From assembly GCF_000412995.1 (NCBI RefSeq), contig NZ_KE332512.1:822919-886918 (forward strand): 64,000 nt of DNA, given 5' to 3'. A model generated the notes under the pieces. It had not been told where the DNA came from and searched no databases. It was given only the letters and a program-made list of their open reading frames with translations. Both the position numbers and the translations under genes were made by a program. The stretch is from Treponema vincentii F0403. Its GTDB lineage: Bacteria > Spirochaetota > Spirochaetia > Treponematales > Treponemataceae. How positions within the stretch are numbered: position 1 is the first letter of the stretch; the number at the start of each line of letters is the position of its first letter. Shown piece after piece: positions 60,335 through 64,000 of the stretch.

Positions 60335-60369
60335 GGCCGCTCTAAACATTGAAGTTTCCAGAGGTACCT
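60335..60369 (-). repeat. Dispersed small hairpin repeat, copy 4 (inverted)
   Basis: In reverse complement it reads GGTACCTCTGGAAACTTCAA then TGTTTAGAGCGGCC, matching the core ACCTCTAAAAACTTCAGTGTTTAGA at 18867. It lies directly upstream of the dehydrogenase remnant. Confidence 0.45.
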
Positions 60370-60545
60370 ATTAAAAGAAATGCTGTGTATTACCGTTATT
60401 TTGAACGGCTACTTCAACACTCTTTTATTGATAGTATTATAACGATATATTATTATTTAGTAAAGGGAAAAACGATAAAAATATCTATATTTATATAAAA
60501 GCCGATCAGCCCTGACAATACGAACCAATCGGCATTGTGAATATC

Positions 60546-61250
60546 TTATAACTCTATAGACGGATTGGATTGCGTTAAAATTTCGGTTGTAACCGAGGCG
60601 CCGAGATATTTTTGAGCATAGTCGCCGATAAGCGCCAAGGCAGCTTTTAGGTCATCCAACCGGGACGGATCGAGATTTTCCATAATGACAAACGCATTTT
60701 TAGTATTTTCCGTAATCATCGTGCGTTGACCGTCACGCCAATTGAAACAGCGGCATATAGCGCCCTTGTTATCGCGGTAACAGAGTTCGCCTTCCAACGT
60801 CTGGCTATGTTCCTCATCGCCGAGCGCAAAAAAATCGTCGCCGCCTTTTGTAAGGCCGAGAATTAAATCGCCGTCAAAGGCATCGCTGTCTTCCGCACCG
60901 CATGGCAAACCGAACTGCAGCGAAGCGGCATTGTAAATATCTACCAACGGATTGATATATGACACGGGATTTTGTTTTTCTACCCGCTTGAGCAGCGCTT
61001 CGATGCTGCACCGGACGCCTTTCTTTGTCTTAAACTTACGGTAAGCATCGCGCCAAATGGCAATAACGGGATTTTCGCTGAATACGTTTTTTACCAAAAA
61101 TTTTTCCGCATCGGAATTACTTCGGGAAAGCAGCACTTTTATATCGCGGACGCTTTCGCCGCTATTATTTACGTTCTTTAATAATACCACACCGAGCTGT
61201 GCTTGAGGAAACAATTCCCAAAAAGAAGCATCCGCCAAAAATTTACTCAT
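60546..61250 (-). CDS. B3/B4 tRNA-binding domain protein
   Basis: A 234-residue soluble protein of the B3/4 family, i.e. a free-standing version of the editing domain of phenylalanyl-tRNA synthetase beta. Recognisable parts: IAIWRDAYRKFKTKKGVRCSIEALLKRV, NPLVDIYNAASLQFGLPCGAEDSD and a GDLILGLTKGGDDFFALG segment, with CRCFNWRDGQRTMITENTKNAFVIMENL near the end. ATG 61250 has AGGAGA five bases upstream; a TTG farther out is rejected. Editing of mischarged tRNA or free amino-acyl substrates is possible. The gene stands alone. Confidence 0.85.
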   Translation of the reverse strand: MSKFLADASFWELFPQAQLGVVLLKNVNNSGESVRDIKVLLSRSNSDAEKFLVKNVFSENPVIAIWRDAYRKFKTKKGVRCSIEALLKRVEKQNPVSYINPLVDIYNAASLQFGLPCGAEDSDAFDGDLILGLTKGGDDFFALGDEEHSQTLEGELCYRDNKGAICRCFNWRDGQRTMITENTKNAFVIMENLDPSRLDDLKAALALIGDYAQKYLGASVTTEILTQSNPSIEL

Positions 61251-61526
61251 AGCATCTCCTATAAAAACTTCTGCAGGCAATATCAGAGCCTACAATCCTG
61301 TTCTGTAAAAAACAGATCGACATATCCGCTTTTACGGACTGTGAATCAATATCCGGAAATACTATAAAGGTATGAGGTTGCTTTGTAAAGAGACAGAAAC
61401 GCCGCCATATACCGGAAAGATTTTCCATAAAAGAAAGGTACGCAAATAAGAGTTTTTAGAATACGCCTTTCGAACTTGTTTTTGTCCGGCTGTCTTGTTA
61501 TATTTATTCTGTACGGAGGCTTCGTT

Positions 61527-61889
61527 ATGGGAACATTATATTGGAAGCGGGTATACGACCCTACAGAACCGCAGGACGGGTTTAGAATATTGGTTGACCG
61601 ACTCTGGCCGCGCGGGATTACGAAAGCGAAGGCGGAACTCGGAGATTGGGCGAAAGATATTGCACCGTCACCGGATATACGGCAGGCTTACCATAAGGGG
61701 GAAATAGATTACGGACATTTTTCCTCTCTCTATGCAAAGGAACTGAAAAGCAATCCTGCTGCCGAAACTTTTATAGAAAAGCTCAAGAATAAACTGCAGA
61801 TCGGCAACGTTACGATACTGTCCGCCGTCAAAGAAACGGAGGTGAGTCATATTCCTACACTGCGGGCATTTATCGAAAAAAACATATAA
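61527..61889 (+). CDS. DUF488 family protein
   Basis: A 120-residue protein of the DUF488 family (YeaO-like). Start ATG 61527 follows CGGAGG. The conserved pattern is complete: WKRVYDPTEPQDGFRILVDRLWPRGITKAKAEL, DWAKDIAPSPDIRQAYHKG and a final TILSAVKETEVSHIPTLRAFIE. The family is widespread but its biochemical role is unknown. A thioesterase-like gene follows 59 bases downstream on the same strand. Confidence 0.9.
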   Translation: MGTLYWKRVYDPTEPQDGFRILVDRLWPRGITKAKAELGDWAKDIAPSPDIRQAYHKGEIDYGHFSSLYAKELKSNPAAETFIEKLKNKLQIGNVTILSAVKETEVSHIPTLRAFIEKNI

Positions 61890-61948
61890 GGCATTACTAA
61901 AGCAGCAGCATACCCGCTATTTTGAAATTAATGCTTTTGGAGATTTAT

Positions 61949-62344
61949 ATGAAAATCGGAATTAAAGGCGACACCAGCTTTACCGTTACAAAGGAAATGC
62001 TGGCAAGTCAAGACGGAGATGATACCCTTGAAGTTTTTTCAACTCCGACAATGGTTTTAAAAATTGAACGGACGGCAGCGCTCAGTGTGCTGCCATTCAT
62101 GGAAGAAGGCTATACGATGGTCGGTGTAAAAATTGACGTTCAGCATACCGCTGCCACGCTTGAAGGAATGAAGGTTTTTGTACATACGGAATTAATAGAT
62201 ATAAGCGAGAACGGAAAATTTTTAACCTTTAAAGCGGAAGTGTCAAATGAAAAGGGAGTTATCGGCACCGGCACCCATGTACGTGCAATCGTGAATAAAA
62301 AGCGCTTTATGGAAAAGCTTCGCGCTGCAGTAAGCGAGGGATAA
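61949..62344 (+). CDS. Hotdog-fold thioesterase-like protein
   Basis: A 131-residue protein of the FlK-type (fluoroacetyl-CoA thioesterase-like) hotdog family. ATG 61949 has TTGGAG upstream. Family features: FSTPTMVLKIERTAALSVLPFMEEGYTMVGVKIDVQHTAATLEGM, with the conserved Thr, Glu and His (VQHTAAT) that form the active site in FlK, and VIGTGTHVRAIVNKKRF at the end. A general acyl-CoA housekeeping thioesterase is likely. Confidence 0.87.
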   Translation: MKIGIKGDTSFTVTKEMLASQDGDDTLEVFSTPTMVLKIERTAALSVLPFMEEGYTMVGVKIDVQHTAATLEGMKVFVHTELIDISENGKFLTFKAEVSNEKGVIGTGTHVRAIVNKKRFMEKLRAAVSEG

Positions 62345-62400
62345 AACAAAGCTATTCCCCGCTTACCACTCGTTAAACGTATTAAAATGCAAATGCGGGG

Positions 62401-64000
62401 CTATAAGCTACTGTGCTTTAATTCAGCCTGTACCCGCTGCACAACATAATCGGCGACCCCGTCAAGCGGCATATTTACCGGATCCGTATCGGAACGGAAC
62501 TTGAACTCAACATTGGGAAGTTTCTTATCGCTGATAACAATACGGATAGGCAAGCCGATTAAGTCCATATCCTTGAACTTAACTCCCGGACGTTCCACAC
62601 GGTCGTCCAGCAGCACCTCGATGCCGCGCATTGTAAGTTCATCATGCAGCCGGTCGGCAGCAGCTTTCATCGTTCCTTCGTATTGAATCGGTACGATACC
62701 GACATGATACGGTGTAACGCTCATCGGCCAGATAATCCCATTGCTGTCATGGTGCTCCTCGATAATCGAGGCCAACGCACGGTCTATTCCGATACCGTAG
62801 CAACCCATTAAAGGATATTGCTGTTGCCCGCTTTCGTCGAGATACGTCATATTCATGCTCTTTGTATACTTTGTACCGAGCTTGAAAATATGACCGAGTT
62901 CGTTTCCCTTTTTGCTGTAAAACGGTGTTCCGCATAACGGGCAACTATCGCCGGCTTTTACGACACGGACATCGTACACCATAGCGGGAGTAAAATCCCG
63001 CTTCGGTTCGACGTGAATATAGTGCATATCTTTTTCCAGTGCACCGGTTACGGCGTCATGCATCAGCATCACGCTTTCGTCGGCTAATACGGGCACTTTA
63101 GTTAAACCGATGGGGCCGGCGAACCCGACTACCGTACCGGTAATGTCTTCCACATCCGCATTGGAAGCAAGTTCTACTTCGGCTGCCTTGAGTGCTGCGG
63201 TTAATTTTGCTTCGTTGACTTCCAAATCACCGCGGATACAGACCGCAACGAATTCGTTATCGATAACTTCGGAATCCTTTACATGATAAATTAAGGTTTT
63301 GATAAATGCCTTAGGAGAAGTATGCAAGAACGCAACCAGCTCTTCAATTGTACGGGCATCGGGTGTCGAAAGTTTGGTGCATTTTTCCGAAGTTTCGGCA
63401 AGCTCCGTATAAGGGTCGGGAGCGCATGCGGCCTTCTCTTCGTTTGCGGAATAGCGGCACTGCGGGCAAAGGATGAGCGTATCGTCTCCGATGGCGGATT
63501 CCACCATAAACTCCTCGGAACCGCTGCCGCCCATAGAGCCGGAATCTGCCCGTACCCGTATGATGCTTAGGCCGAAACGGCGGAAGATTTTTTCGTACGC
63601 TTCGCCGAATGCGCGGTAGGTTTTATCAAGACATTCCGCATTGGTATGGAAAGAATACGCATCCTTCATCGTAAATTCACGGGCACGCATTAACCCGTAG
63701 CGGGGACGGATTTCATCCCGGTATTTTGTATTGATGTGATATACCGAAAGCGGATAATCCTTATAAGAACCGAGCTCGTACCGCATAAGGGCGGTAAAGG
63801 ATTCTTCGTTTGTAGGGCTGACGACAAGATCTTGCCCGAGACGGTTTTTCATCCGTAAAAGCCCGTCCCCCATCGTGTACCACCGCTTGGATTCTTGCCA
63901 AATTTCGCCCGGAGCGACAACCGAAGCCTTGCATTCCAGACATCCGATTGCGTCGATTTCCTCCCGTACGATATTTTCAACTTTTCTGAATACCCGCAAG
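62401..64000 (-). CDS. proS: Prolyl-tRNA synthetase (5' end outside window)
   Basis: Class II aminoacyl-tRNA synthetase charging tRNA(Pro). At least 532 residues are present; by comparison with family N-termini ending LRVLRKVENIVREEM about 45 residues are missing beyond the window edge. Motif 2 lies in YRDEIRPRYGLMRAREFTMKDAYSF. A YbaK-like editing insertion follows (about 210-370, TIEELVAFLHTSPKAFIKTLIYHV). Motif 3 reads GCYGIGIDRALASIIEEHHD, and an anticodon-binding domain (about 440-532) ends the protein. A CPQC..CPLC pair in and after the insertion is unusual for ProRS and may bind a metal. Confidence 0.96.
   Translation of the reverse strand, partial: LRVFRKVENIVREEIDAIGCLECKASVVAPGEIWQESKRWYTMGDGLLRMKNRLGQDLVVSPTNEESFTALMRYELGSYKDYPLSVYHINTKYRDEIRPRYGLMRAREFTMKDAYSFHTNAECLDKTYRAFGEAYEKIFRRFGLSIIRVRADSGSMGGSGSEEFMVESAIGDDTLILCPQCRYSANEEKAACAPDPYTELAETSEKCTKLSTPDARTIEELVAFLHTSPKAFIKTLIYHVKDSEVIDNEFVAVCIRGDLEVNEAKLTAALKAAEVELASNADVEDITGTVVGFAGPIGLTKVPVLADESVMLMHDAVTGALEKDMHYIHVEPKRDFTPAMVYDVRVVKAGDSCPLCGTPFYSKKGNELGHIFKLGTKYTKSMNMTYLDESGQQQYPLMGCYGIGIDRALASIIEEHHDSNGIIWPMSVTPYHVGIVPIQYEGTMKAAADRLHDELTMRGIEVLLDDRVERPGVKFKDMDLIGLPIRIVISDKKLPNVEFKFRSDTDPVNMPLDGVADYVVQRVQAELKHSSL

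Overview
The window comes from a spirochaete of the genus Treponema, most likely an oral, dentilisin-bearing species of the T. vincentii/T. medium type; the species is an inference. The evidence is a cytoplasmic filament protein gene (cfpA), adjacent homologues of the T. pallidum vWA/pallilysin pair (TP0750/TP0751 as remembered), a subtilisin-like lipoprotein of dentilisin type, many spirochaetal lipoprotein signals and a reduced dcw cluster. No rRNA or tRNA gene, CRISPR array, prophage or complete insertion sequence was seen.

Layout. 1-2740: the end of an unknown gene, a dentilisin-like protease and a frameshifted orphan hicA. 2738-7914 (minus): an exbB-exbD-tonB operon running into two lipoprotein genes. 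8071-16222 (plus): a membrane protein, a MinD-like ATPase, a FapA/DUF342 protein, lgt, a PH-like membrane protein, a 5'-nucleotidase lipoprotein and a YibE/F protein. 16247-26622: a YafQ/DinJ-type toxin-antitoxin pair, recQ, a hemerythrin/PAS sensor coupled to an AlaX-like editing protein, a hydrolase, uvrC, a radical SAM protein and a TSUP permease. 26784-34375: mraZ-rsmH-ftsL-murF-ftsW-ftsQ-ftsA-ftsZ, one tightly packed cell-division operon. 34525-41817: an Rpn/PD-(D/E)XK protein, a Xer recombinase, diaminopropionate ammonia-lyase, a beta-CASP nuclease and two SpoU methyltransferases. 41962-50303: cfpA, a protein with an HPr-like C-terminal domain, a PPDK-like enzyme with a degenerate ATP-grasp domain, and the divergent vWA/pallilysin pair. 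50412-64000: thiolase, YbaK, glycogen synthase, acyl-CoA synthetase, nrdR-nrdD, a frameshifted iron alcohol dehydrogenase, small genes and proS (runs off the window).

Two observations stand out. First, from about 35 kb onward intergenic gaps carry six copies of a 142-145 bp palindromic element. It has an outer stem, an inner stem whose two arms change together between copies, and a small apical hairpin. Three copies have a second short palindrome just beyond them. The copies lie in tandem, convergent and divergent gaps, so they are not simply terminators; a MITE-like or structured-RNA element fits best. Second, beside the filament gene cfpA there is a two-gene module that looks like a PEP-dependent phosphorelay: a PPDK/Enzyme-I-like protein that keeps its phospho-histidine and PEP domain but has lost ATP-grasp residues, and a partner with an HPr-like domain. 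This could be an undescribed phosphotransfer system linked to the treponemal cytoplasmic filament.

Smaller points: two decayed genes (hicA with a 2-bp insertion, an alcohol dehydrogenase with a roughly 10-bp deletion), an NrdD without a normal glycyl-radical tail, a pallilysin homologue without HExxH, and a mraZ promoter that combines a 28-bp perfect palindrome with four 10-bp MraZ-type repeats. Homologies rest on motif recognition and remembered family sequences; no database search was run.
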